From: Micropterix aruncella
Lineage: Eukaryota > Arthropoda > Insecta > Lepidoptera > Micropterigidae
NCBI GenBank assembly: GCA_944548615.1
Contig: OX155957.1
Location: 28,294,935-28,358,934 of the forward strand
Direction of reading: 5' to 3'
Length of the DNA: 64,000 nt
Shown here one piece after another: positions 20,919 to 31,162 of this stretch. The position numbers were made by a program, and so were the translations under genes. Under the pieces are notes generated by a model, which was not told the DNA's origin, made no database searches, and saw only the letters and a list, made by a program, of their open reading frames with translations. Each line of letters starts with the position of its first letter. The first letter of the stretch is position 1.

Positions 20919-21590
20919 ACTAGGGTTGTCGACTACAGCGGGCGAGCCCGTCACCTCAGGAAGTTTAAACGATTAGTCGTTCTACCTCTCTGGAGTGAGC
21001 GCAGAAGACTTGGGCAAAACAGTCCACCGTCTAGCTCCGCCACAAACCCGTAAGAGGCCAACGCCTTAACCGCAAGATAGCCAGGAGTGTTACCCGGCGG
21101 GCTTACATTCGCGCCCTTACTTCCAATTGTGACCAGATTACTCCAGTCTCTTGATTGGTTACGAGTTCGAGGTCGCTTGCGCGGTCCTCTCCCTTACGAA
21201 GCGGCGAAGCGGCGTATACCGAATCTATCGCGGACCACAGCGTCCTTTGCCAGGCTGTTCACCCAGGATCGGATAGCCGATGGTCGTTTCAAGAGCAGTC
21301 GCCGTAATGTCCGCAACCACCCCCGCTCTATAGGAAACAGTACTGCTTCCAGACTCCCCCAACTGTTAGTCAGAGTGCACAGTCGATTGGCTTACGCCGC
21401 ACGGTGCGCAGACCGTCCAGGAGCACCAGAAGGTTGATTCCCAGGGGAAACTAACCATAAGGTCAGAGTCCTAGCCAGGCTCGCACTTCATGCGTGGAAG
21501 CCGTCGGATAGGTGTTGGCCCGTGAGTGTTGAACACAACCTGAACAGAATGGGTCTTCGTGGCCAACTCAGCAAGGGCCCATTAACTCCC
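20919..21590 (+). repeat. GC-rich repeat family, best full-length copy (672 bp)
   Basis: Bounded by perfect 13-bp direct repeats TAGAGAAAGACTA at 20906-20918 and 21591-21603. Begins ACTAGGGTTGTCGACTAC and ends GGGCCCATTAACTCCC. The same far end (GGGAGTTAATGGGCCC on the other strand) recurs at 63573 and, diverged, near 63497-63510, so about 670 bp is the family length. It contains an open frame at 21087-21437 (+), starting MLPGGLTFAPLLPIVTRLLQ. No poly-A tail or terminal inverted repeat. Unrecognised. Confidence 0.85.
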
Positions 21591-21604
21591 TAGAGAAAGA
21601 CTAT

Positions 21605-23090
21605 CTATCGCTTCGCTATTCCCGATACCACCCCTGATCTATATTATTCATATTCATATTATTCATATTCATATTAACCGGTCGGGCGCCAACAATGCCT
21701 ATAGGTATTTTGCGTCGTTTGACAGATCCTCACGCAGCCCTTTCGGCCGGCTCCCATATGTAATGCATATGAATAACAAGATTAACTATTAGTTAACAAG
21801 AGAGGATTAATGAAAAAATGAAGACGTTAGTATTTATTTACAAAATCGACCAAAAACTTGCGGTGCAGTTTTTTTCGCGCGAAGGCTGGCTTCCGACCGG
21901 TTAGGGTCCTGTATAAAGTCGACGCGCATATTTTAAACAATCTAACCATACCTTTCGCACACAAAGGATACACTAATATAAAGAGCGAACAACCAATATG
22001 CGTGACACAGACTGCTAATGATATTGTTTCGACTCTCTGAGCACCGAAAATAGACATTTTGTTTATTATACATTAAATCCAAGAATAATCGATATTATAA
22101 AAAAAAAACAAACCGTTTCCTCAATCCTTTATTTAGGTGTTCTAAATGAAAATTTGAAGTATACAGAGGCGAGTGCGATTGAAGTAATTTGAAAAAAAAA
22201 ATATAAGTGACTTTGTGTTTCTATCAAATCGAGAAAATTTTTAGCAAATATGTTTCGTTCAGGACAAACCCTCGGAAATAAGAGTATAGTCTACTAGTCA
22301 CATTACTTTATTTAATGGTAGATAAATTAGAGAATTATATATGAAATAGGTTTGAAAATGCGCAGCTGACATTATGCAACTGATGGTTTTTTTTAATAAT
22401 TTAAGAGGTTTAATGGAGTCATATATCTATGTATCTAAAAAATATTAGTATACCTACATTAAAAAGTATGACGGCGTAAGTGAGTGGGTACGTGAGTACG
22501 TAGGTGCGGATACGGATACGTGAGTACGGCTGTCATTCGAAAATGTTTCATGATAGGTAGGTAAATATAAACTTTAAGCAAAACCGATAAAGTAAAAGTT
22601 CGACTACTCGATCCGAGGGTCAGCACCTTATTAAGCCTTTGAGGACCATAAGTTTTGCGGTAGAGTATGGAAAGTTTTGATACATAAAAATGTTAAAGGG
22701 CGATGTAATTGACATATATGTCAAGTTTTATGGAAATTTGTTCAATAGATTTTGCATAAGTTGATAGGACATAAATCCCTGTGGTCCATGAAGAGGCAAA
22801 GTTCCACCTTTTTTTAAATTTCATTATTTTATTATTTAACTCAGAAATCATATGTCCTAAAAAACGTACTAAAAAAAACGAATTGCAAAAGTTGCCATAA
22901 ATAATTTATTTATTTATTTAAAATCACCAGAATTCGTTGGTCATTTGCGATATTTAAAAAAAATACGGTATGTTTTTAAAAATTTTTTTTGTTACTGTTA
23001 AGATTCTGATTTGTCAAAAACATGGGAAAATATAATTTCTAAATTATTCGTATTCGATAATTTATAAAATGATTTTTGAAGGGACACGTG
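21605..23090. other. Intergenic stretch, no gene identified
   Basis: 21640-21675 is a short (TTCATATTCATAT) tandem. A 76-codon minus frame at 22057-21827 (SIFGAQRVETISLAVCV...) is tidy but unrecognised and may be chance. 22465-22540 has GTACGTGAGTACG-like near-repeats. AT-rich otherwise. Confidence 0.35.
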
Positions 23091-23094
23091 AAGT

Positions 23095-23245
23095 CAGACG
23101 TCAGAGGCATCGTGAAGTCAGACGTCCAAAACTGCGATGGTTTGCTTCTGTGGTGTGGTGTGACTTAAATGCCCTTGAAGTGAACACCTGGCAAACCCAG
23201 GATAGGGTGGAATGGAAGAAGATTCTTGACGAAGCTTCTTGATGA
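23095..23245 (+). pseudogene. RTE/BovB-like LINE C-terminal fragment
   Basis: The plus strand reads RQRHREVRRPKLRWFASVVW and continues CDLNALEVNTWQTQDRVEWK to a stop after KKILDEAS. This is the conserved tail of endonuclease-RT elements of the RTE type (RRPxLRWxDxVxxDLxxL...DRxxWRxxV). Only the last 45 codons remain. It is followed by (TTCTTGATGA)-like short tandem repeats at 23221-23304. Confidence 0.65.
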
Positions 23246-23381
23246 TTCTTGATGAAAATAATTCTTGAAGAAGAAGATTCTTGATGATTCTTGATGAAAA
23301 TAGGATGGAAGCCGAATCTTGTTAATTTTCTTTTATGCGGGTAGGCTTCAATGGTCCCTACCGACGCTGTCAATCTACCCA

Positions 23382-23827
23382 CACTGAGAAAAATATAACG
23401 ATGTAATATATACGTAAATACGCGTGTTTCAACAAAGATTACGTATGTAACTCCTACTTTGATCCATACGTATGAATTAACATGACGCGTAACGGTGTTG
23501 GGGTGACGGTAGTTACCGTGTCGTAATGTTAAAACATAATGTTATTTCATTACGTAACGACCTTGGGATCTCGCTTCTAACATGGCAGCATGTAGCAGTA
23601 TACTTAAGGTTATATTCGGACACATGAATCAAGTTGAAACTACAGTATACAGTAATTTCAGAATTAACCGTACGTAAAATGTTGATACATACAAATATAA
23701 TCGAGTAATGGAGTTTCAACTAAATTCCTTGTAATTCAACAAAATTACGACTGAGACATCATTATTCTGTATAAAACCGTAATAACAAAATGGTAATGTA
23801 AGAATCAATCCAATATTTTTCTTAGTG
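23382..23827 (+). mobile_element. Tc1/mariner-like MITE, copy C
   Basis: A 446-bp relative of the elements at 8041 and 8763, in the same orientation as 8763. Termini CACTGAGAAAAATATAAC and (other strand) CACTAAGAAAAATATTG. Flanked by CA on both sides (23380-23381, 23828-23829) where TA is expected. Confidence 0.75.
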
Positions 23828-23994
23828 CACTCCTACAAACCTCGTAATGTAATTAAATTTAATGAGTAAAATAAAAGAAGATCTTAATGATATCATAAGG
23901 TACCATTTTTGGCACCTTGACTACCTACTTTTATCCGATTTATATTACAAATTACTTTCGGAATACGTTGTGCACTGAATTGTGGCTGCAAACA

Positions 23995-24290
23995 CCGTAA
24001 TGGCGCACAGGAGGGAATAGAAGCGAAGCAAAACTTTCAAAAACGATTGCCGGAACAAACAACAAAGTGATTAATTATCGACACCCCTATGAAAACCTCC
24101 CCTTTCCCCCAGTCGACCCCCTTGCCCCCCAAGGGCCGGTCAAAAAGTTCGTGAGGAGGGCCGTGGCTCTCCGGCCCGATTTGCATAGATAAAACTTTCG
24201 CCCTGAAATTTATTAGTGACGTCGCTTAACTTTTTCCACTTTTGCACGGGCGGCATGCAAAGAAAGTGATAGATATACCCTTTGGTACAC
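23995..24290. promoter_or_regulatory. Non-repetitive GC-balanced stretch with octamer site
   Basis: Contains ATTTGCAT at 24179-24186 (POU octamer), TGACGTC near 24217-24223 and a TGATTAATTA stretch near 24067. Looks like conserved non-coding DNA by composition; no coding frame. Inference only. Confidence 0.25.
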
Positions 24291-24482
24291 ATGATGTTAT
24301 GAAAACTAGTGGTGTAAATCATGATTTTCTCAAAACCGGGTAAGTCGAAGAAAACGTATGTACTTTCAAACAGTGGTGGAAGTTACCCGTTTTGTATGGA
24401 TAAAACTTCCTGTCCATTTGGTGTCGGTTTGGCACCTAATGGGAACGTGCAACTTAGACCTGATGAGCTGCTTGTGTTTTTA

Positions 24483-25042
24483 AGGTCGGCTCAACTCACA
24501 GTTTAGCTCCCATCCGGTGGGCTCCTCGAAGAGTGACTAACCTGGAAACCTGTGAACTCTGCCTAGGACTGTAATTTCAGTCGTGGGCAGCTGGGAACTT
24601 AGGTTCGATCTGGGAGAACACCGCAGGTGGAACTGGGTGGTTTGCGCACGGTGCGGCGTCAGCCAAACTATTTTGCACTCCGGCGAATACCGGGGGAGTC
24701 TGGAAACGTACTTTCCTAATCAGCGGGGGTAGTTGTTGACTTGATGCCAGCCACATTTGAAAGGATCCGTTGGCCACCAGATCCCATGTGGTATAGACGG
24801 ACAAAGGGCAACAAGGTTTGCGAGGTATTCTAATTGAATTATCGCTAACATCAGGTAGGGTCCGCATAAGCGACTTTGAATCTGTGACCAGTCTGGAGGA
24901 TAGAGAAATCTGTTCAAATCTAGAGTAAGGTCGTGAAGTCGTCTCGCTGGGATTACTTTCCAGTGCCCAGCGGTAAGGCGTTGGGCTCTTACAGGATTGT
25001 GGCGTTGTGAGCCTGTGGACTGTGTACTGTCCCTAAGACTTC
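24483..25042 (-). repeat. GC-rich repeat family, tandem unit 1 (diverged)
   Basis: Follows the family order on the minus strand (GCGGCGTCAGCCAA, GGGGGAGTCTGGAAAC, GACCAGTCTGGAGGA, GCGGTAAGGCGTTGG, TGGACTGT) but lacks the final GTCGAC-side 80 bases. It is the most altered part of the array. Confidence 0.65.
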
Positions 25043-25067
25043 TTGTAGTTAGGCCAATAAGACCCAT

Positions 25068-25648
25068 GTGTGTTAGGGTCGGCCAAACTCACGGGTCAAC
25101 ACCCACCTGACAGCCTCGAGCACTCCTTGATTTCCCTAGGAATCACCCATCGGGCGCTCCCGGACGGTCTCTGAGCACCGTGCGGCGTCAGCCAATCGAC
25201 TGATAGCCGGGGGAGTCTGGAAACGGCTTTGTTTCCTATAGAGCGGGAATAGTTGTTAACCTTACGGCAATTGCTCTTGAAACGACCAATCGGCTACCCG
25301 ATACCGAGTGAAGAGCCGGGCAAAGGATGCTGTGGTCCGCGATAGATTCGGTAGACACCGTATCACCGCTATGTGAAGGAGAGGACCGCGCAAGTGACCT
25401 CATACCTATAACCAGTCGGGAGACCGGAGTAATCTGGTTGCATATGAAAGTAAGGGCGCGAGTGTCGGCCCATTGTTTGATTAACCTGGTTATTTCGCGG
25501 TAAGGCGTTGGTCTCTTACGGGCGAGTGACGTAACTAGACAGTGGACTGTTTTCGTCCCAAGTCTTCTACGCTCACCTTACGGGAGATAGAACGATCTAA
25601 TATCGTTCAAACTTCCTGAGGTGACAGGTTCGCCTGTTGTAGTTGACA
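25068..25648 (-). repeat. GC-rich repeat family, tandem unit 2
   Basis: Head-to-tail with unit 1. Contains TGGTCCGCGATAGATTCGGT, GAGAGGACCGCGCAAG, CTTACGGGAGATAGAACGAT and ends GTTGTAGTTGACAGCTTTAG. Complete or nearly so at the constant end. Confidence 0.8.
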
Positions 25649-25649
25649 G

Positions 25650-25765
25650 CTTTAGTTGTCCCTAAGTCTCTACGTTCACTGCATGGGAGACATAACGACA
25701 CGATGTCGTTAGAACTTCCTGGGGTGGAGGGTTCGCCCCAAGTAGTTGACAATCCGCGATGTCCT
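25650..25765 (-). repeat. GC-rich repeat family, tandem partial unit 3
   Basis: Only the last 115 bases of a unit, repeating GTCCCTAAGTCTCTACGTTCA, the GGGAGACATAACGA block and CCAAGTAGTTGACA directly after unit 2. A third head-to-tail copy of the constant end. Confidence 0.75.
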
Positions 25766-25769
25766 TTTG

Positions 25770-26035
25770 GTGTAAAGTTCGAAGCTTTTTTTGTTGCACA
25801 CATAATAATTCCAGTCTCACTTATACACGTATACCTGCATTTTTTAATTCACCTTTAGGGACCATAGTTCCGTCAGTCAGACTTGCACCATTGTAACTAT
25901 TTATTTCAAGTATGTTATTTTCCATTGTCAGTTTTCTCATAAATAAATTAACTAAAAGTTTCTGATTTTACTAACGTAGTTATAATAGTATGTTATTAGA
26001 GCTGTTACTTTAATATCACGCCCATAAATTGATTA
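25770..26035. other. AT-rich spacer
   Basis: No gene or repeat end recognised. Confidence 0.4.
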
Positions 26036-26041
26036 AATAGC

Positions 26042-26275
26042 AATGGTGTAAGTCATTGACCTAAACCATGCTCGAAACTTGTTTGATAATATCATTTGTT
26101 TTCACAATAATAGCGTAAGTCATTAACTTACACCATGAAATTGAACTGTCGCGGTTGTTTGACATTATAAAACGGATAAAACGAATTCACTGCGGGAAGG
26201 AGTTTACGAATTCTCGAATTCACCACTTCTTCACGCGGTGAATTCGTTTTATCCTATTTATAACTTACACCATTT
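26042..26275. mobile_element. Nested fold-back element
   Basis: Outer inverted words AATGGTGTAAGT (26042) and ACTTACACCATT (about 26263-26274). Inside lies a stronger inverted repeat, GGATAAAACGAATTCAC at 26173 with GTGAATTCGTTTTATCC at about 26240, 20 of 21 bases pairing if extended by four. No coding sequence. The inner arm word (CGAATTxACCGCG type) is shared with the elements at 37400 and 57222. Confidence 0.6.
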
Positions 26276-26479
26276 TGGACAGTTGCTTGATAATATACTT
26301 TATTTTTTATTTTTGTTAAAAACATACAGCATAAAAAAACATATACCTACGCATAATATATAACAGTAGTAAAGCCAATGATGTTTCAAATTATTTGCTG
26401 TATAAGGATTACACAATATGCTAAACAATACAATACAAAGAAAACCAAAAAGAATTTAAAAGTAACAGTTAAAATCGCT

Positions 26480-26615
26480 ATGTGGGAGTGTATGGGTGTT
26501 GATGTGTGTTTGTGTGATGGAGAGCGTGTATGCGTGCGTGTGTGGGTTTGTTTGTATGTGTGTGTGCGTGTATGTAAGGGTGTGTGGGTGTGTGTATCTG
26601 TAAGGCGAATGTGCT
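26480..26615 (+). repeat. GT-rich minisatellite
   Basis: Irregular (TGTG/TGCG/TATG) tract. It makes long open frames in two directions that are not genes. Confidence 0.75.
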
Positions 26616-26697
26616 TGTGAATGCTAATTTAATCACTTTGATACATATCATTATCAATATCATTTGATACATATTAAATTGGTCCTACTTTGAATTA

Positions 26698-27051
26698 TAC
26701 AGGTGAGCTTTCAATTAGTGACATCCTTGTAGTGGGTGAATCAGTACGACGTAGTAAGCAAGTTTTAATTTAAAAAAATGGAAAATAGAAAAAAAATGTT
26801 TTGTTTTGTCAAATCTGTAAATCTTTGTTTGAGGAGCTTTAAGCGCGCTCCGCCATCTAGAGGTAGGTAAAATATTGCTAATAAACAATATTAGCGATAT
26901 TTTTCCTACCGCATCGTGCTCATAGATTTTTATACTTATTATTTTTTTTAAACTTTAAAAATTTTTTTTTTTATTTTCCCAAACAAATAGGTAGTTTGTC
27001 GTACTGATTCATCCACTACAAGGAAGTTACTAACTACAAACTCACCCTGTA
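26698..27051. mobile_element. Palindromic mariner-like MITE, TA flanked
   Basis: Ends TACAGG.TGAG and CTCACCCTGTA, flanked by TA (26696-26697, 27052-27053). A long inner inverted repeat, TGTAGTGGGTGAATCAGTAC at 26731 and its complement near 27000, plus a central hairpin (GGTAGG...CCTACC at about 26871-26922) make nearly the whole 354 bp self-complementary. Confidence 0.7.
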
Positions 27052-27125
27052 TAAAAATATCATTATAATAGTATTTTGATTGGAATGGTGTTATAATCAG
27101 CATAGTTCATTTTCGCTTGTTTGTC

Positions 27126-27257
27126 CAAGACTTTTCCTCAATTTTTATAATAAATTACCAGAAAACATGAAAGATATTGAAAATTATGACAAATTCAGGA
27201 AAGAGACGAAAAAATATTTAATTGAGAAATCCTTATATGACCTTAAGGAATTTTAAT
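27126..27257 (+). pseudogene. LINE ORF2 C-terminal tail
   Basis: The plus strand reads PRLFLNFYNKLPENMKDIEN and then FRKETKKYLIEKSLYDLKEF followed by a stop, the usual end of Jockey/CR1-like ORF2 (xxxLPxxI......FKxxLKxxL...). Only about 43 codons remain. It meets the minus-strand element at 27260 tail-to-tail. Confidence 0.65.
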
Positions 27258-27259
27258 AT

Positions 27260-28205
27260 ATATATATGTATATGTATGTGTATATGTAATTGGGCAAGAG
27301 CTGTATGGGAATGTAATTGGGCAAGAGCTTGGTGCTTTCCCTTATTTTTGTTTTTGTGGAACTCGCGCGGGCTTTCGTGGGTAGGTATGACATAAGCGGT
27401 GGGGATCTTTAGTTCACGAAATGGTGGTTTGCAGGATTCTCTCCTGTTTAATCCGCGTATTGCTCTCACGGCTCTTTTTTGTAAAATAAATACCTCTTTA
27501 ATATCAGTGGCATTTGCCAGCAATGGGATCCGGTGTCCCAAGTGGGATTCGGCCGGAGAATGGTATGCACTCTCAATTTCCTTTTCGTCCAATATCTTTC
27601 TCGATCTGGATACCGCATAGCGGGCTTAACACAATTTTGGTTTGGGCTGGTCTATGTGGGTTTTCCGTGACATGTTTTAGTCGGTGTAAGTTCCTGGAAA
27701 TTTAGTGGACTTGGCAATCTCATTAGAGTAATTTAACTGTTTTTCTTTTTTATTTGAGAAGTTTATCAACACTGCTTTGCTTAAATTGGCGACATCGGGT
27801 TCACTCTAAACTAGTCATTGACTTCAAAAAGTGTTTCGCTTGTTGGATCCTCCATTTTTGCTCTATAGTCACTTTCAAGAATGCGCGTGGTGTCGTCTGC
27901 GAGTTGGACAGTCTTGGCACATGTTATGTTGGTGGCTAAATCGTTACAATAGAGTTTGAAGAGGAGGGGTCCTAATGTTGAGCCGTGGGGCACACCGGTG
28001 TTTACTATTTCACAACTCGATTGCTCAGCCTTTTCCTCAATTCCATCAATTATTTTAATCTCCACCACTTGCTGCCTGTTTTGTGGGTAAGATTTAATGA
28101 GTGAATTGGCCGCTCCTCTAATTCCATGATGGTTTAGCTTGTCTACCAGGGTATTGATGTTTATACAGTCGAATGCTTTGCTTGGATCGCAGAACTTTTA
28201 TACAC
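27260..28205 (-). pseudogene. LINE RT remnant, motifs A to thumb
   Basis: On the minus strand, 28205-28075 reads CDPSKAFDCININTLVDKL (RT motif A). 28068-27811 gives NTGVPHGSTLGPLLFKLYCN and then QLADDTTRI (motifs B and C, with LADD retaining both Asp). 27592-27400 gives the thumb-type segment EVFILQKRAVRAIRGLNRRE. Frames differ between the pieces and internal sequence is missing, so it is broken. A TATG-rich tail at 27258-27290 marks the 3' side. Confidence 0.75.
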
Positions 28206-28432
28206 TTTTTTTATACACTGTTAGCTTAGATCGCAGAACTTTTTATACACTTTTTTTATAATTTAAAATGTCATTTCATTTGTAGAAATACTATTTGTTG
28301 TAATTTCGTAATGTTATTATATATATAATAATTTTTTGTAAAGTAGTTTCTATACCCAGATCGGGTTTATGAAAATAAATTTTTCTTATTTCTTATTTCT
28401 TATTTCTTTCCAAACCGTTTTTTCGCGTTTAC
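28187..28432 (+). mobile_element. LINE 3' end with (TTTCTTA)n tail
   Basis: A 3' UTR ending in the hairpin CCCAGATCGGG, ATGAAAATAAA and (TTTCTTA)n at about 28386-28418. A 40-base tandem duplication (GATCGCAGAACTTTTTATAC type) at 28187-28262 marks the junction with the minus-strand RT remnant. Confidence 0.55.
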
Positions 28433-28757
28433 ATAAAACCTATTATAGTCTACGAAATATTATTTGACAAAAGTGTCGTTAGCACATTGGTACCTTTTTC
28501 GCAACGATCGAGACCCTTTTCACACCTATCGTCGAATGTCTAATGGCTTGATATGGTGAGACTAAATCGCCTTGATCGCTTAATAATATTAATTATTTAT
28601 ACGTATCAATTTTCAAGCAAAAACACTAATAATAACATTTTCTTCTGAATCTTTCAATGACAGCCGAATAAGCAATAGAATTAATTCAAGCGATAGAATA
28701 AAGTGAAAGTGATAATAATAACTGAACTGATAATAATAATGCGAACGCAATGATCAT

Positions 28758-29565
28758 TAGCTTGGTAAGTAGCTAAACGATTAGGACTATTAATTAGTAA
28801 AACCCTAACAGTTCGATTTCGAAATCATGAGTAATTAGTGTGTATTTTAATATATCTGTATGAAGTACACATTTTACAATTATTGTTATAATTGTACAAT
28901 CGAAATCGGTAATCACCGAATTTAACATGGTAAGTAGCTAACTGATTAAGACTATTAATTATTTATTTTATTTATTTATTTAGGTACACAGGATTAGGTA
29001 TACAGTTCATTCATTGGTCATGTAATCTTATAATAATTATATAAATTATTTGATATTTAATATAGGGAGGTTTAACACATCTTACATGACCTTTACTGCC
29101 AATAGCACATCTAACTAGGCGATAATTTTAAGAAATGAAGTGTTTTTTTTAAAATAAATTATTTGGACCCACCACCTGTATATATATACATAAATATACC
29201 AATTTTATAAAAAATATAGCTATGTAATAAATATATACATTTATAGTTGTAATTTAATAAAATTTAATTAAGAAAAATACATAAGTGATACTAAATAAAT
29301 TGTCGTGCGTTGCAAAGAAGTTGATCAGATTTTACATATCCCTTGTTACTGCTCCGTGCTTGTTAAGTAGCCATCTATTAAGGTTTGCTTTAAATATTTT
29401 TATGTTAGGATAATTTTTCATGTCTTCACTTACTTTCATGTTACTGTTAGTGTAACAGTAACAGTTCGATTTCGAAATCATCAGTATTTAGTACGTATTT
29501 TAATATATCTGTCTGAAATACACATTTTACAATTATTGTTAGGTACATATACCTACTGCAATAAT
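28758..29565. repeat. Tandem duplication split by an insertion
   Basis: The unit at 28758-28923 (GGTAAGTAGCTAA, ACTATTAATTA, CAGTTCGATTTCGAAATC, ATTTTACAATTATTGTTA) recurs as 28924-28962 plus 29455-29565. Between the halves lies a LINE 3' end. Confidence 0.65.
28963..29455 (-). mobile_element. LINE 3' end, copy 1 (GGACCCACCACCTGTA family)
   Basis: The (TTTAT)n side at left marks the 3' end on the minus strand. The body (TACAGTTCATT, TTACATGACCTTTACTGCCAA, TAGCACATCTAACTAGGCGA, GGACCCACCACCTGTA) matches 41790-42135 closely. The LINE 3' word CCTAGTTAG is at about 29111-29119. Confidence 0.65.
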
Positions 29566-29764
29566 TACTCTGATCGTTGGTGGTATAAAGTTCAATATGT
29601 TATGATCCAACCCGGTGCAACGGTCAGTTTGTGCCTTTAAAGCGTTTGTTAAAGTGTTCCACGCAGGTAGATTGGATCTCCATAGTAAAATAAACTGGTA
29701 CAACTTGTTGGGAATCACTGTTTATTTTATGACACTTTGTCAAATAATATTTCGTAGACTATAC

Positions 29765-31155
29765 TCGTAGGTAGTTATCGCTTTGCACCTAATATGACAA
29801 TGCCACTTTTTTTTATTGTTCGATCGAAGCTACCAGTCGAATGCTTTCGTATAATCCCCACTCGACACTATAGGATTACTTTCTTTATCATGGTCGACCT
29901 ATAGAACATGGAATTCGAGACAGTTTCTGGGAACCATAGCGTCTTGAAACATTAGACTGGATAAATAATGCTAAGTTTAGAAGCTGATAGTTCCATATTA
30001 ATTTATTTGATCAAATTTTAATTCATAGCCAATATTGGGAACGGATCTGAAGAATTTTAGTTTATTGAGTTTTTTGAAAAATATAAGCATTAATTTAAAA
30101 AAAGTTTCTAGATGAATCCCTCGATACGGAACCAATTTAAAATTTAGACTTAAAAAAAGTTGCTCATTGTCTTGGACATTAAGGCTTTAAGATGACTTCG
30201 AAAACTTTCAGGCGCAATTACTCTACAATGTAAGCGGGAAGTGTGTTTTATTATAACTTCATTATATCGACTGGTTAATTCTCTAGGGCAGCACTTAGCC
30301 ACATTTTAAATTTAGGCCCTAAATTAATTACAAATAATTAAAACGTGAGAGCGCTCTAAGAGTTACGCTAAATATGCTTTGCCATTAACACTACTGCGTA
30401 AAGATAGTTATTCTGTGCGAGCACTGCCTTAGAACGCTTAGTGTGCCCGGCGCGACCGGACGTGGAATCTGCGCTTGACGCTTCGTCAACGCTGAATTTT
30501 AATTGTTCAAACCCTACAAAATTGACCTTATCTACTTATTCGCGTGTCCGCCCATTTCGGATATTTTTCTGAGATCTAATGTCGCCTTAAGCCAAGGCCT
30601 ATCATCTTCTTTCTTCGATTGCTGGGCGGTTGTTTTCGCAACGTGTCGGTGCGTATTCGACCAGACAATCACGTTAAAAGCATGCCAATTTCAACTTAAA
30701 AGCATGCCAAACTGAAATCTTACGACTTAGAAGAATTTATTTGTTATCTGAAAGAAACTTAAAGAAACTGCCGGAAGTACTGCAACAATTCGCGCAAGAC
30801 TCGTGCTGGCGGTCATAATTTAAAGAATTTGCAAGAACATAAAGAAGTTTCCGTACAAACAAGGTGGCACCCACCTGGTTTATTGTTATATAGAATAATA
30901 TTTTTTTTTGCAATTTAAAAATCTTTTTGATATTCCCTTAATTTTAAAATCAATTTTCACGTAGAGGACAATTGATTATTGAATTTTCACGAAAAAAAGC
31001 CTTTCTCATTACGTAGTTGTAGGTAGAGATTTCATTTGATGTAGTAGTAATTAGAGAGCGACGGAGGGGGTGACGAAATAAAATAGTGGAGGAATAGCGG
31101 AACGTGGAATAGTGGAGGAATAGCGATGAACAGTTGCGTGTTTTGCGACACACTC
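29765..31155. other. Intergenic stretch, no firm gene
   Basis: A minus-strand frame around 30680-30520 (VIVWSNTHRHVAKTTAQQSK...) has exon-like composition but no recognisable family or splice context. 31060-31125 has (AATAGTGGAGGAATAGCG)-like near-repeats. The rest is AT-rich. Confidence 0.35.
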
Positions 31156-31162
31156 GCGATTT

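Larger units (their letters stand above)
28448..29759. mobile_element. Large TIR element (Tc1/mariner-like ends), interrupted
   Basis: Inverted termini GTCTACGAAATATTATTTGA on both strands, extending to about 30 bp, with TA on each side (28446-28447, 29760-29761). No transposase recognised in 1.3 kb. Diverged single termini of the same kind occur at 2636, 48027 and 56757. Inside is a tandem duplication of about 166 bp whose second copy is split by a LINE end (28963-29455). Confidence 0.65.

Noticed and set aside
20919..21590. Reading the GC-rich repeat as a tRNA/7SL-type SINE
   Set aside because: No convincing A/B box pair, no A-tail, and length above usual SINEs.
20919..21590. Reading the GC-rich repeat as a Helitron
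   Set aside because: Helitrons give no target duplications, yet 12-13-bp duplications are present at two copies; no CTRR end hairpin.
26378..26672. Frames over the GT-rich tract, plus and minus
   Set aside because: Translations of a minisatellite (VCV..VC, THTHT patterns).
28758..29565. CRISPR-like or satellite array
   Set aside because: Only two units, long and diverged, inside a eukaryotic TIR element.
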